Positions 17,244 through 26,343 of a stretch of DNA of 64,000 nucleotides are shown in pieces. The stretch's first letter is position 1; each line of letters starts with the position of its first letter. A program made the position numbers and the translations under genes. Location of the stretch: NCBI GenBank assembly GCA_016717205.1, contig JADKGC010000001.1, forward strand, positions 930,001 through 994,000. Direction: 5' to 3'. The notes under the pieces are model-generated. The model was not told the origin of the DNA. It searched no databases and saw only the letters and a list, made by a program, of their open reading frames with translations. Source of the DNA: Candidatus Flexifilum breve (GTDB taxonomy: Bacteria; Chloroflexota; Anaerolineae; Aggregatilineales; Phototrophicaceae).

Positions 17244-19817
17244 ATGGTCAAACCCATTGCAACAGTGAGCGTCGTTCCCAACTTGCCGAAAACGTTGGAA
17301 CGCCTCCGTGAACTGGCCTATAACCTGCGGTGGTCGTGGGATCACGAAACGATCGCCTTGTTCCGCCGTATGGATCGGGATCTGTGGGAATCCACGGGTC
17401 ATAATCCGGTGTACATGCTCGGCTTGATGGATCAGAATCGCCTCGAAGGTCTGTGTGACGACCCGGCGTTTATGACGCATTTCCGGCAAGTGTTGAGCAG
17501 TTTTGATGATTATATGATCGGGCATGATACGTGGTTTTTACGCCACTATGCCAAATCAGATAAGCCGTATTTGGCGTACTTTTCGACGGAATTTGGCCTC
17601 ACCGAATGTTTGCAAAATTACTCGGGCGGCCTCGGCGTGCTAAGCGGCGATCACCTGAAAAGCGCCAGCGATCTCGGCCTGCCGATGGTCGGCGTCGGCC
17701 TGCTCTATCAAGAGGGCTATTTTCACCAGTATCTGAACGCGGATGGGTATCAGCAGGAAACCTACCCGATCAATGATTATTCGAATTTGCCGGTGACGCT
17801 CGAACGCGACGCCGAGGGCAATCCGCTGCGCATCAGCGTGCCGATGCCGGGGCGTCAATTGTTCGCGCAAATCTGGCGCGTGCAGGTGGGGCGCGTGCCG
17901 CTCTTCCTGCTGGATTCGAACATTCCGGAAAACCCCGCCGAAGAAGATCGCAATTTGACGGATCGCCTGTACGGTGGAGATCGGCGCACGCGCATTCGGC
18001 AGGAAATCCTCATGGGGATCGGCGGCATTCGCGCGCTCGAAGCGTTGAATCTGCGCCCGACTGTCTGCCACATGAATGAGCCGCATTCGGCGTTTTTGGC
18101 GCTGGAACGCATTCGCATTTTCATGCGCGAAAACAATGTCAATTTCTGGCAGGCGAAAGACATCACCGCCGCCGCAAATCTGTTCACCACGCACACGCCC
18201 GTCCCCGCCGGTCTCGAACGTTTCGGCTTCGATTTGATCGACGAGCATTTCACCGATTACTACCGGGACCTCGGCCTGAATCGCAACCAGTTCATCGATC
18301 TGGGGCGCGAAAACATGGGCGATTACGAGCTGTTCTCGATGGCGGTGCTGGCGCTCAACACGTCGTCGGGCGCGAACGGCGTCGCCAAGCTGCACGGCGT
18401 GGTGTCGCGCAAGCTGTGGCAGTGGATGTACCCGGAAATCCCCGAACATGAAATTCCGATCGGCGCGATCACCAATGGCATTCACGTGCAGACGTGGATG
18501 AGCCGCGACATGGAACAGCTCTTTGATCGCTACCTCGATCCGGCGTGGCGCGACGCGCCATCGGACGTGAACGTGTGGCGCACCGTCGACTCGATCCCCG
18601 ATGCAGAATTGTGGCGCACGCACGAACGCCGCCGCGAACGCTTGGTCGCGTTCACGCGCCGTCGTCTGCGCGCGCAGTTGCAGAATCGCGGCGCGGCGCA
18701 GCACGAGATCGAAACGGCGGAAGAAGTGCTCGATCCGGATGCGCTGACTATCGGTTTTGCGCGCCGTTTCGCCACTTACAAACGCGCGACGCTGCTGTTC
18801 CGTGATCCGGAACGCTTGAAGGCCATTCTCAACAACCCGGAACGCCCGGTGCAGTTCATTTTCGCGGGCAAGGCGCATCCGCATGACACGGGCGGCAAAG
18901 ACCTCATCCGCCAGATCGCGCGCACGGCGCGGCAGGAAGACTTCCGCCACAAGATCGTCTTCCTCGAAGACTACGATATGCACATCGCGCGCTATCTCGT
19001 GCAGGGCGTCGACGTGTGGCTGAACAACCCGCGCCGCCCGAAGGAAGCCAGCGGCACGAGCGGCATGAAGGTCATCTACAACGGCGGCCTCAACTGCTCG
19101 ATCCTCGACGGTTGGTGGGATGAAGGCTACGAACCGAGCGTCGGTTGGGCGATTGGCGCGGGCGAAGAATATCCGGAATACGAATGGGATCATCAGGATT
19201 TTGTCGAGAGTCAGGCGCTCTACGAAATCTTCGAAAAAGACATCATCCCGACGTTCTACGAGCGCGGGCGTGACAATGTGCCGCGCGGGTGGATCAACAA
19301 GGTGAAGACCGGCCTGCAAGTCCTCGCGCCGTACTTCAACACACATCGCATGGTGCAGGAATACACGGATCAGATGTACATGCCCTGCTACGACCGGGCG
19401 CGCAGTCTGACGGGCAAGAACATCGAAGAGGGTCTGGAATTCGCAACATGGAAGGGTCGGCTGTACGAGGCGTGGCGCGGCGTGTATGTGCGCGATGTGC
19501 GCGTGTCGGAAAAGACGCTGCGCGTGGGCACGGAACTCGGCGTGACGGCGGTCGTGCATCTCGGTCAGCTCACGCCCGACGATGTCCAGGTCGAGCTGTA
19601 CTATGGCAAGCTCGGCACACGCGGCGACATCAGCGACGATGGGCAGGCCGTGCCGATGAACCTGAACACGGCGGAAGCCGTCGACGGTGCGTACACCTTC
19701 AGCACGAAGGTGACGTATGAGAACAGCGGTCAGCGTGGCCTGTCGGTGCGCGTGCTGCCCAAGCACGGGTCGCTGCCGAGCCCGTTCCAACTGCGCATTG
19801 TGCGCTGGGCGCAGTAA
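17244..19817 (+). CDS. glgP: Alpha-glucan phosphorylase (GT35, DUF3417 type)
   Basis: Releases glucose-1-phosphate from glycogen. About 857 residues. The N-terminal region (PNLPKTLERLRELAYNLRWS) is the DUF3417 module typical of the archaeal/bacterial short phosphorylase type. The pyridoxal-phosphate site is KEASGTSGMKVIYNGG, with the Schiff-base Lys near K609. Other GT35 segments are YFSTEFGLTECL, FTTHTPVPAG and FARRFATYKRA. Several in-frame starts exist (TTG 17217, ATG 17220, 17232, 17244). ATG 17244 is chosen because GGAG lies upstream and it fits the usual N-terminus; this is uncertain by up to 9 residues. A strong hairpin follows the stop. It completes the synthesis and breakdown set with glgC, glgA and the GH57 enzyme. 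Confidence 0.93.
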   Translation: MVKPIATVSVVPNLPKTLERLRELAYNLRWSWDHETIALFRRMDRDLWESTGHNPVYMLGLMDQNRLEGLCDDPAFMTHFRQVLSSFDDYMIGHDTWFLRHYAKSDKPYLAYFSTEFGLTECLQNYSGGLGVLSGDHLKSASDLGLPMVGVGLLYQEGYFHQYLNADGYQQETYPINDYSNLPVTLERDAEGNPLRISVPMPGRQLFAQIWRVQVGRVPLFLLDSNIPENPAEEDRNLTDRLYGGDRRTRIRQEILMGIGGIRALEALNLRPTVCHMNEPHSAFLALERIRIFMRENNVNFWQAKDITAAANLFTTHTPVPAGLERFGFDLIDEHFTDYYRDLGLNRNQFIDLGRENMGDYELFSMAVLALNTSSGANGVAKLHGVVSRKLWQWMYPEIPEHEIPIGAITNGIHVQTWMSRDMEQLFDRYLDPAWRDAPSDVNVWRTVDSIPDAELWRTHERRRERLVAFTRRRLRAQLQNRGAAQHEIETAEEVLDPDALTIGFARRFATYKRATLLFRDPERLKAILNNPERPVQFIFAGKAHPHDTGGKDLIRQIARTARQEDFRHKIVFLEDYDMHIARYLVQGVDVWLNNPRRPKEASGTSGMKVIYNGGLNCSILDGWWDEGYEPSVGWAIGAGEEYPEYEWDHQDFVESQALYEIFEKDIIPTFYERGRDNVPRGWINKVKTGLQVLAPYFNTHRMVQEYTDQMYMPCYDRARSLTGKNIEEGLEFATWKGRLYEAWRGVYVRDVRVSEKTLRVGTELGVTAVVHLGQLTPDDVQVELYYGKLGTRGDISDDGQAVPMNLNTAEAVDGAYTFSTKVTYENSGQRGLSVRVLPKHGSLPSPFQLRIVRWAQ

Positions 19818-19856
19818 CCGCGATCAACCTGAAGACCACAACCTAAACAGCTATAG

Positions 19857-19894
19857 CCAAGAGCGCAGCGAGTCAGAACTCGCTGCGCTCTTGG
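19857..19894 (+). terminator. Long hairpin after the phosphorylase gene
   Basis: A perfect 16-base stem, CCAAGAGCGCAGCGAG with its complement, and a 6-base loop. It begins 40 bases after the stop and 54 bases before the convergent gene's stop. There is no strong T-run, so it may be a bidirectional or factor-assisted terminator. Confidence 0.55.
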
Positions 19895-19947
19895 TGATTC
19901 AAGGTCAAGGCGCTGATCGGGCGCGGCAGGCGACGACCAGCAGCCAC

Positions 19948-20643
19948 TCAGTCACCTGCACAGTCACTGCACGCTTCCTCCGTGGGTTCCTCTGGCGGTG
20001 AGAAGAGCGGCGGGAGCAGTGTCTCGAGGATCGGGGGCAGCAGCGGCGGATTAGTCGCTGTCGGCACAGGTGTCTCCGTGGGGGGGACAGGCGTCGGGGG
20101 TGGCGTGTTCGTCGGCGGCACCGCGGTTGGCGGAATGGGCGTACTGGTCGAGGGGACTGGGCTAGGTGGAATCGGCATGGCGGTCGGCGGGACAGCCGTC
20201 GGCGGCACAGGCGTATTCGTGGGCGGCGGCGGTTGATTGGTCGGCGCAGTCGTCGGCTCGGGTGGCTGTGAGGTGGGCTGCACCTGCGTCGGTTCGAGCG
20301 TCGCCGTGGATGAGGGGCGGATGCGCGTATTCGTCAGCGTGGGGGTCAGCGTCACCAAGCGCGTGATCGGGCGCGTGTAGATGGGGATCGGCGTGCTCGT
20401 TGCCAATGTAAGCTTGGTAATGTCAACGGCCACGGGCACCACGCCGGCTTCAACGGTTAGCAGCTCCCGGGTTGGCTGCCGCAGATCGACCAGACTCAGC
20501 GTCGCCGTCGCCAAGATCGGCGACGCGGTGGCGACCACGACAGGATCACCCGTCTGTGACCCGCCCCTGATGCTCACGACGATCACGCCGACGAGAACCA
20601 GCACCGTGATTAACTTGAGAAAACCGCCTAACACTCTGCGCAC
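19948..20643 (-). CDS. Membrane-anchored Thr/Pro-rich protein
   Basis: A 231-residue protein with one N-terminal membrane segment (FLKLITVLVLVGVIVVSI) followed by an extracytoplasmic region. The last 140 residues are dominated by Thr, Pro and Ser in repeats such as PPTAVPPTNTP and PVPPTETPVPTATN. The tail ends in an acidic Cys-containing segment (EEACSDCAGD). GTG 20643 is preferred because AAGGAG lies 9 bases upstream and the membrane segment then starts near residue 5. Such tails usually form extended wall or surface stalks. The repeat-rich composition prevents reliable family assignment. It is divergent from the toroid protein gene. Confidence 0.7.
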   Translation of the reverse strand: MRRVLGGFLKLITVLVLVGVIVVSIRGGSQTGDPVVVATASPILATATLSLVDLRQPTRELLTVEAGVVPVAVDITKLTLATSTPIPIYTRPITRLVTLTPTLTNTRIRPSSTATLEPTQVQPTSQPPEPTTAPTNQPPPPTNTPVPPTAVPPTAMPIPPSPVPSTSTPIPPTAVPPTNTPPPTPVPPTETPVPTATNPPLLPPILETLLPPLFSPPEEPTEEACSDCAGD

Positions 20644-20800
20644 TGCGAGCTGCTCCTTGCTGTATTCTCCAGAGCGTAGCTGGCTTGCCTTACACGGTAC
20701 TAACGTGTAACACCTAACATTACGCCACGCCAGAGACGTCGAGCGCGCATCTGATTCTGCTATACTGAGATCAGTAGTTAGCTGACAAGGAGATGCCCTG

Positions 20801-21784
20801 ATGGAGAGCCTGACTAGCTGGTTACTCGCAAGTCCCACCCCGTCGCTGCGTTACCTCACCTATCGTCGTCTACTCGGCTATGCCGAAAGCCACAGCGACG
20901 TGCAGACTACGCGCGAACAGATGCGCACCACCGGGCCGATCCCCCTCATTTTGAGCAAACAGACGCCTGCCGGGCATTGGGTCAGCGATGCCCGCATGTA
21001 CGGGACCAAATACATCGGCACGCATTGGAGCATGATCGTGCTGACCGAGTTAGCCGCCGATCCAAGCGACGATCATCTGCGGCGCGGGCTGGAGTTTATG
21101 CTGGCAGCGACCGAGCACAATCACATGCTGGAGGGGCAATTCGACAAAACGGTGCCGAGCCCGGAAGTGTTCGGCTTCACCTGTCTGTGGGGCAACCTGC
21201 TGCGCTATGCGGCGTACTGCGGGCTGGCAGATGATCCGCGTGTGACCCGCATTGGCGAGTATGTGGCGCGCAACTTGACCGCGGGGCAGTGCAAATGTCA
21301 CATCAACGATTACCTGCCGTGCGCCTGGGGCGCGGCGCGCGCACTGTGGGGCTTGGCCGCGCTGCCGCAGCGCTCCGCGAGTGTTCAGCGCGCCATCGAT
21401 CACGCCGTAGGCTTCCTGCTGAGCTCCGAGCACGACCTGCCAGCCGGGCGGTATCCGTCGCGTGGCGGCGTGCATGCACTGTGGGGCAAACTCAGCTTCC
21501 CGACGTTCTATCAGGCGGATGTGTTGTTCGTGCTGCGCGTGCTCGGCGAGTTGAACGCGCTCGCCCACCCTGGCGCACACCGCGCACTCGCGTGGTTGGA
21601 CGCGCAGCGCCAGCCCGATGGTCGTTGGCGCGGGAATAATCCGTTCCAATCGCGCACATGGCGAATCTCCGGTGATCGGCAGGACATTCATCGCTGGGTA
21701 TCGCTGCACGCGGCGTTGGTCATGCAGCAGGCCGAGCAGCAGCAAGCGGCTTTGTCGTCGGTGAACAGCGCTATAAACCAATAA
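20801..21784 (+). CDS. Alpha/alpha-toroid protein (prenyltransferase/squalene cyclase-like repeats)
   Basis: A 327-residue soluble protein with repeating helix pairs of the alpha/alpha-toroid fold seen in squalene-hopene cyclases and prenyltransferase beta subunits. Repeat phrases include TPAGHWVSDARMYGTKYIGTH, AIDHAVGFLLSSEHDLPAGR and ALAWLDAQRQPDGRWRGNNP. The classical catalytic DxDD motif is not seen and the protein is about half the length of a full cyclase, so terpene cyclisation is not claimed. Cysteines and His cluster at AGQCKCHINDYLPCAWG, a possible metal site. AGGAG lies 8 bases before the ATG. Function unknown. Confidence 0.68.
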   Translation: MESLTSWLLASPTPSLRYLTYRRLLGYAESHSDVQTTREQMRTTGPIPLILSKQTPAGHWVSDARMYGTKYIGTHWSMIVLTELAADPSDDHLRRGLEFMLAATEHNHMLEGQFDKTVPSPEVFGFTCLWGNLLRYAAYCGLADDPRVTRIGEYVARNLTAGQCKCHINDYLPCAWGAARALWGLAALPQRSASVQRAIDHAVGFLLSSEHDLPAGRYPSRGGVHALWGKLSFPTFYQADVLFVLRVLGELNALAHPGAHRALAWLDAQRQPDGRWRGNNPFQSRTWRISGDRQDIHRWVSLHAALVMQQAEQQQAALSSVNSAINQ

Positions 21785-22124
21785 GTCGTGTTCTACGCTA
21801 GAGGCGCGCGGCAAATTGACGCGATTCTTCTGCCTCCACCTGAATTCGGAGAGGGGTGGGGTCAGAGCAGTGTGATCCATAGCTCACGTTCGCTCAATCC
21901 CGCAATAGCGGCGGAATCTGACGCAGTGCGGGCTCTTTTGTCCCCTGCACGGATAACCGACCTTAAGCCCGTTCCGCCGCTCAAATCATCAGTAGGTTAT
22001 CCGATATTACACGAGCTTTACGGTTTGTAAGGCTGAGTTCAACGTATGATGAAGCTGTTCTCGCTGCTGATCGCTGTAGAGCCGCGGAGCCAAGACTCAC
22101 AACCCGTGCATTTTCCGAGTAATC
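21785..22124. other. Intergenic region without recognised gene
   Basis: 340 bases between the toroid and 7TM kinase genes. A degenerate member of the GC-rich repeat family lies near 21838-21866 (CCTGAATTCGGAGAGGGGTG). No convincing coding region or RNA gene is seen. Confidence 0.5.
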
Positions 22125-24260
22125 ATGCTTGATCAAGCGCACTACTACTTTCTGCTGCTCCTGCTGGCCTCCGGTGTCTCGGCTTACACTGCATCCTTGA
22201 TCTGGAAACATCGCTCAACGCCCGGCGCGTATGCCGTCTTCAGTTTTACTTTGGGAATGTCCATATGGGCTCTCACATATGCCATCTATTGGGCGACACC
22301 AGCCTCGCCTACCCGATTGTTCTGGCTCGATGCAACCTATTTTGGAGTCGTGGTCGTCCCCGGCGCGTTCTTCGCCTTTACGCTCTATTACACAGGTCGC
22401 CAGACCTTGATTCATGGCCGCCGCTTACTGTTGCTGACCGTGGAACCGGCGCTCACGCTGCTTCTCCTCTGGACTGATCCGTGGCACGGCTTATTCTTCG
22501 CCGGGAAACAAGCCGCCGACTCCGCGACGATTCTCGACGGTGGTCCGTGGTTCTGGCTGCATGTTGTCTACTCGTACGGCTTGCTGTTGATTAGCGCGGT
22601 TTGGCTGTTTCAGGCGCTGCTGCGCGCTCAACGGGTGTTTCGCTGGCAAGCCGCACTTGTACTGTTCGCAGGGCTCCTGCCCTTGATCTCCAACATCATC
22701 ACCTTCGCCGGGCTCAATCCGCTGCCGGGGCTGGATCTTACGCCGCTCTCGTTTACGCTCACCGGGCTCATCCTCACTTACAGCCTCTACCAAACTGGTC
22801 TGCTCGATCTTGTACCTGTAGCGCGTGGCCAGGTCGTCGACCAGATGAGCTCGGGTTTCCTCGTCATTGATCGGCAGCAGCGCATTGTCGATGCGAACGC
22901 TGCGGCGCTCAAGCTTTTGAGTGAGCTGAAGGGAACCCAGATCGATCACCTGATCGGGAAGCCGATTCAGATGGTTCTGGTGGACTGGCACCGCTGGGTC
23001 GCCAGCGGCCCGACACCGAACGTCATCCTCGATGGCATCGCGAACAATGCCAAGCACTTCACGTTACGGGTCGCCATTTCGCCCCTGCTCGACGGACACC
23101 AGCGCTGTCAGGGACAGGTCGTGGCGCTGTCGGACATCACGGAAGAAAAACGGATGGAGCGCGAGCTCCGGCAAAGCCTGAACTATTTCCAAGCGATTTT
23201 CGACGCCTCGACCGATGCCATTTTCATCTGTGACGCGCACACCGGGGTCATTCGCGACACCAACGCGCGCGCCTCCGCCCTCTACCTCTATAGCCGGGAG
23301 GAAATGGTCGGCAGCCGCGACCTCAACCAGTTCAATACGGGGATCGAGCCGTTCACCACTAAACACGCGCTCCAGTGGTTCGAAAAGGCGCGTACTGAAG
23401 GCCCGCAGGTCTTTGAATGGATGGGGCGCGACAAAAACAACCAATTGATGTGGCTGGATATGCACATTCAATACACGCGCTTGGGCGACAACGATCTGCT
23501 GCTGGTTCGCGCCAGCGATATGACGGAGCGGAAACACGCGCAGCAGCAAGAATTTGAACTGCGGCTGGAGCGCGAGCGGGTGAATATACTGACGCACTTT
23601 ATGCGCGATGCATCGCACGAATTTCGCACGCCACTCTCCGTCATTCGCACCAGCCTGTATTTGATGAGTCGCACCGACGATGCCGCACGGCGTCGGGCTA
23701 AGGTGGAACAGATCGAACTGGCCGTGAATCACATGGTGCGGCTGATCGATATGCTGGTCGTCCTCGCATCGCTGGATAGTGGCATCGAACTGCAGCGCCA
23801 AGCCGTCAACGTGAACCAACTCGTCAATCAGGTGCTCATCACCGCGCGCTTGACCGCCAAGCCGCTGCACTGGGACGTGCACTTAGCGCCATCGCTCGAA
23901 CTGACACAGGTGGACCCCGATCATCTGCTGGAAGCGCTGCGCCAACTGCTGGACAACGCTGTGCGCTTCACGCCGGATGGGGGAAGAATCACCGTGACCA
24001 CCAAGCAGCACGGCGAAGAACTGGTGATTGAGGTCGGTGATACCGGCTGTGGCATCGCCGAAGAAGATTTACCCCACATCTTCTACCGTTTCTTCCGCAC
24101 GGATGACGCCCACACCTCATCGGGATTCGGGCTCGGGTTACCGATTGCCAAGCGGATCATCGAACTGCACGGCGGCACCCTCAGCGTGACCAGTCAGGTC
24201 GGCGTGGGCAGCGTGTTCCGCATCGAACTGCCGACGGTGACACCCGTCCCAGCCGTATAA
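22125..24260 (+). CDS. Seven-TM sensor histidine kinase with two PAS domains
   Basis: A 711-residue membrane kinase. Residues 1-230 hold about seven hydrophobic segments of the N-terminal 7TM type found in many kinases (YYFLLLLLASGVSA, GVVVVPGAFFAFTLYY, LISAVWLFQALL). PAS 1 covers about 235-345 (QMSSGFLVIDRQQRIVDANA) and PAS 2 about 350-465 (FDASTDAIFICDAHTGVIRD). HisKA follows with H498 (RDASHEFRTPLSV), then HATPase with N box (QLLDNAVRFTPDGG), G1 (VGDTGCGIAEEDL) and G2 (GFGLGLPIAKR). The kinase core is similar to that of the protein at 5328-6788. No receiver gene is adjacent. It converges with the P450 gene, 37 bases away. Confidence 0.9.
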   Translation: MLDQAHYYFLLLLLASGVSAYTASLIWKHRSTPGAYAVFSFTLGMSIWALTYAIYWATPASPTRLFWLDATYFGVVVVPGAFFAFTLYYTGRQTLIHGRRLLLLTVEPALTLLLLWTDPWHGLFFAGKQAADSATILDGGPWFWLHVVYSYGLLLISAVWLFQALLRAQRVFRWQAALVLFAGLLPLISNIITFAGLNPLPGLDLTPLSFTLTGLILTYSLYQTGLLDLVPVARGQVVDQMSSGFLVIDRQQRIVDANAAALKLLSELKGTQIDHLIGKPIQMVLVDWHRWVASGPTPNVILDGIANNAKHFTLRVAISPLLDGHQRCQGQVVALSDITEEKRMERELRQSLNYFQAIFDASTDAIFICDAHTGVIRDTNARASALYLYSREEMVGSRDLNQFNTGIEPFTTKHALQWFEKARTEGPQVFEWMGRDKNNQLMWLDMHIQYTRLGDNDLLLVRASDMTERKHAQQQEFELRLERERVNILTHFMRDASHEFRTPLSVIRTSLYLMSRTDDAARRRAKVEQIELAVNHMVRLIDMLVVLASLDSGIELQRQAVNVNQLVNQVLITARLTAKPLHWDVHLAPSLELTQVDPDHLLEALRQLLDNAVRFTPDGGRITVTTKQHGEELVIEVGDTGCGIAEEDLPHIFYRFFRTDDAHTSSGFGLGLPIAKRIIELHGGTLSVTSQVGVGSVFRIELPTVTPVPAV

Positions 24261-24297
24261 TTTCGCCTGGGACAGATGCTCCCCGTGACAAAGTGCC

Positions 24298-25434
24298 TCA
24301 CCAATCAGGTAACCAGCGCAGCAGTGTGGTTAGGGCGATTTCGCCTTCCAGACGCGCCAAGGGTGCGCCCAGACAATAATGGATGCCCAGACTGAAGGCG
24401 AGATGTTTGTTGGGCTGGCGCGAAATAGCAAAGACGTTGGGGTGGTCAAAGACCGCGGGATCACGATTGGCAGCATGCAGCACCGCATGGACGCTGTCTC
24501 CACAGCGAATCTGCTTGCCGCCCAGCACGACATCCTCAAACGCCCAGCTCGGCAGCGTCATATATGACGGGCTGTTGTAGCGCAGCAGTTCTTCGACAGC
24601 CGAACTTACCAGCACCGGATCGTCAAGGTTATCCCGCAATAAGCGCATCTGATCGAGGTTATTGAGCAGCGTCAACATGCTGCTGTTGATGAAATTCGCG
24701 ACAGTTTCGTATCCGGCTGCAAACAGCAGAAACACCATCGACAGCAGTTCTTCGCGGCTCAGTCGATCACCCGCCGCTTCCGCGAAAATGAGTCCCGTCA
24801 GCAAGTCATCCGGAGCGTTGGCGTGCGTGCGCCGCGCATCAATTTGCTGATTCAGGTAATGCGACAATTCGAGGATCGCCGTTTCGGTGGAAGTCTCCTC
24901 AGACAGCAGCAGCACGGTCTTGGTCCAGCGTCGGAACTTAGGGTAATCCGCCGCGGGCAGTCCCAGCATCTCCATGATGGAGAGCAGCGGGAACACTTCG
25001 CCGTAGTGTGCCGCGAGATCAAATTCGTCACCCTCTGCGACTTCCCGATCAATGGTCGTTAGCAACTCCTCGGCAATCGCCTGCAAGCGGGAGCGCAAAT
25101 CGCGCACTCGCCCCGGCGTAAACACCAGATGCACCAGCGACTTCAAGCGCGTGTGATCAGGTTCATCCAGATTGAGCATATGCCGGTTGATGGCCGTCTG
25201 CATCGCGTGGGCGGACGCTGGTTCGGCGGCGCTCCGCGGCACTTTGCCGAAGCGCTTGTCTTTCATAAATGTGACACAGTCGTCATAGCGCGTGAGAAAC
25301 CACACCGCCGCGCCCGTCCGCGGATCAAGCGCCCGATGGATCGGGTCTTCGCGCCGCATACGCGCATACAACGCATGATTTCCCCGCGCCTCAAGGGAGA
25401 AAATATCAAAGGGATCGGTCTGGCTCACGACCAT
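24298..25434 (-). CDS. Cytochrome P450, C-terminally short
   Basis: A 378-residue haem monooxygenase of the soluble bacterial class. Visible motifs: I-helix oxygen-activation region LFAAGYETVANF, K-helix ExxR (AVEELLRYNSP) and the haem-ligand region FSLGIHYCLGAPLAR with C354. Typical family members are about 400 residues and continue some 20-30 residues past the last helix; this one stops at LLRWLPDW. The missing part normally forms the C-terminal strand hairpin near the substrate pocket. The truncation sits beside the convergent kinase gene. Substrate is unknown, and no ferredoxin or reductase gene is adjacent. It may still be folded because the haem-binding core is intact. Confidence 0.88.
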   Translation of the reverse strand: MVVSQTDPFDIFSLEARGNHALYARMRREDPIHRALDPRTGAAVWFLTRYDDCVTFMKDKRFGKVPRSAAEPASAHAMQTAINRHMLNLDEPDHTRLKSLVHLVFTPGRVRDLRSRLQAIAEELLTTIDREVAEGDEFDLAAHYGEVFPLLSIMEMLGLPAADYPKFRRWTKTVLLLSEETSTETAILELSHYLNQQIDARRTHANAPDDLLTGLIFAEAAGDRLSREELLSMVFLLFAAGYETVANFINSSMLTLLNNLDQMRLLRDNLDDPVLVSSAVEELLRYNSPSYMTLPSWAFEDVVLGGKQIRCGDSVHAVLHAANRDPAVFDHPNVFAISRQPNKHLAFSLGIHYCLGAPLARLEGEIALTTLLRWLPDW

Positions 25435-25759
25435 CGACTGGCGACCTCACAACTACCTGATTGAACAATGAAATATGGATGGTAGGAGGCATCACCAAAG
25501 CGCGTGATATCGACCAGCAAGAGGAAAACCAAGAGAACAGGTTACATACTAAGTGTAGCCGTAGAAAACGCGCAGGGGAAGAGAGATCGTTGCGCTGCAT
25601 TGTCGGCGACCGCTGCGATGTTTGTTTTGGGACGCACGTAGTGTAGACGCTTGAAGCAGCTGCTCTCCGGCGATGAATCGCTGGATGCCAGCAGCGTTTT
25701 GCCCGGGTTCGCGCTGCCGCTTCGGAACATTTTTTGGATAGCTGAGGCTGACTAATAAA
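25435..25759. other. Intergenic region without recognised gene
   Basis: 325 bases upstream of the P450 gene and downstream of a small membrane-protein gene. Short open frames occur on both strands, but none has a good ribosome site or recognisable protein. It presumably carries the P450 promoter. Confidence 0.4.
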
Positions 25760-26239
25760 CTACCGTTCCCACTTCTTGGGATCAGGCACAGGCGGACGCT
25801 GCCAGTTCGCGACCGACTGTTTTGGCAGCTGCTGGTCTAGGCGAGGTAACACCTTTTTTGACTCATCTTCCCACACCGTGGGAGTAGACATAGGGTAGTC
25901 ACTTACAGGGCGCAGCGTACCATCTTTGCGCTGACGCAGCACAAGCTGAGTCATACGTGTATTCTCTTCGACACGTATCAGCAATTTCAGCAGATCACTG
26001 CTGACGAGAATGCCCAACCCCAACATAAAACCTAAAAACGCAGGAACACATGGCAATAATATCGCGGTGGCATAGTGATCGGCTGTAATCGGATAACCAA
26101 GTGAAGCAGCAACTTGAACTGACCGAACTGCTTCAATTTCAAGGTAAACGAACCCGACACTTGTGATTACCCAAACAAAGATACCAAGTCCCCAGTAAAT
26201 CAGGCTGGCAAGGCGCATATAGGGAAAAAGACGTTTCAC
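25760..26239 (-). CDS. Small two-TM membrane protein, unknown
   Basis: A 159-residue protein with two membrane segments (about 13-35, LIYWGLGIFVWVITSVGFVYL; and about 56-80, AILLPCVPAFLGFMLGLGIL). A short charged helix follows (LLIRVEENTRMTQLVLRQR), then a Pro-rich cytoplasmic tail of about 60 residues (PVPDPKKW). No family is recognised. It is more AT-rich than its neighbours. There is no clear operon partner: 104 bases separate it from the methyltransferase stop. Confidence 0.6.
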   Translation of the reverse strand: MKRLFPYMRLASLIYWGLGIFVWVITSVGFVYLEIEAVRSVQVAASLGYPITADHYATAILLPCVPAFLGFMLGLGILVSSDLLKLLIRVEENTRMTQLVLRQRKDGTLRPVSDYPMSTPTVWEDESKKVLPRLDQQLPKQSVANWQRPPVPDPKKWER

Positions 26240-26343
26240 GGCAGTCCACAGAGATTAGAGGTAGCTATCTTATATAAAAGTAAACCACAGATTTAGGTTT
26301 TGCATATTGGCTGTTTTGTCGACCTGATCCCACGAGACCACGC

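Noticed and set aside
20801..21784. Squalene-hopene cyclase
   Set aside because: Half the normal length and without the DxDD catalytic motif; only the toroid repeat pattern is shared.
25461..25646. Small plus-strand open frame before the P450 gene
   Set aside because: No ribosome site, no hydrophobic or domain pattern and a composition typical of non-coding sequence.
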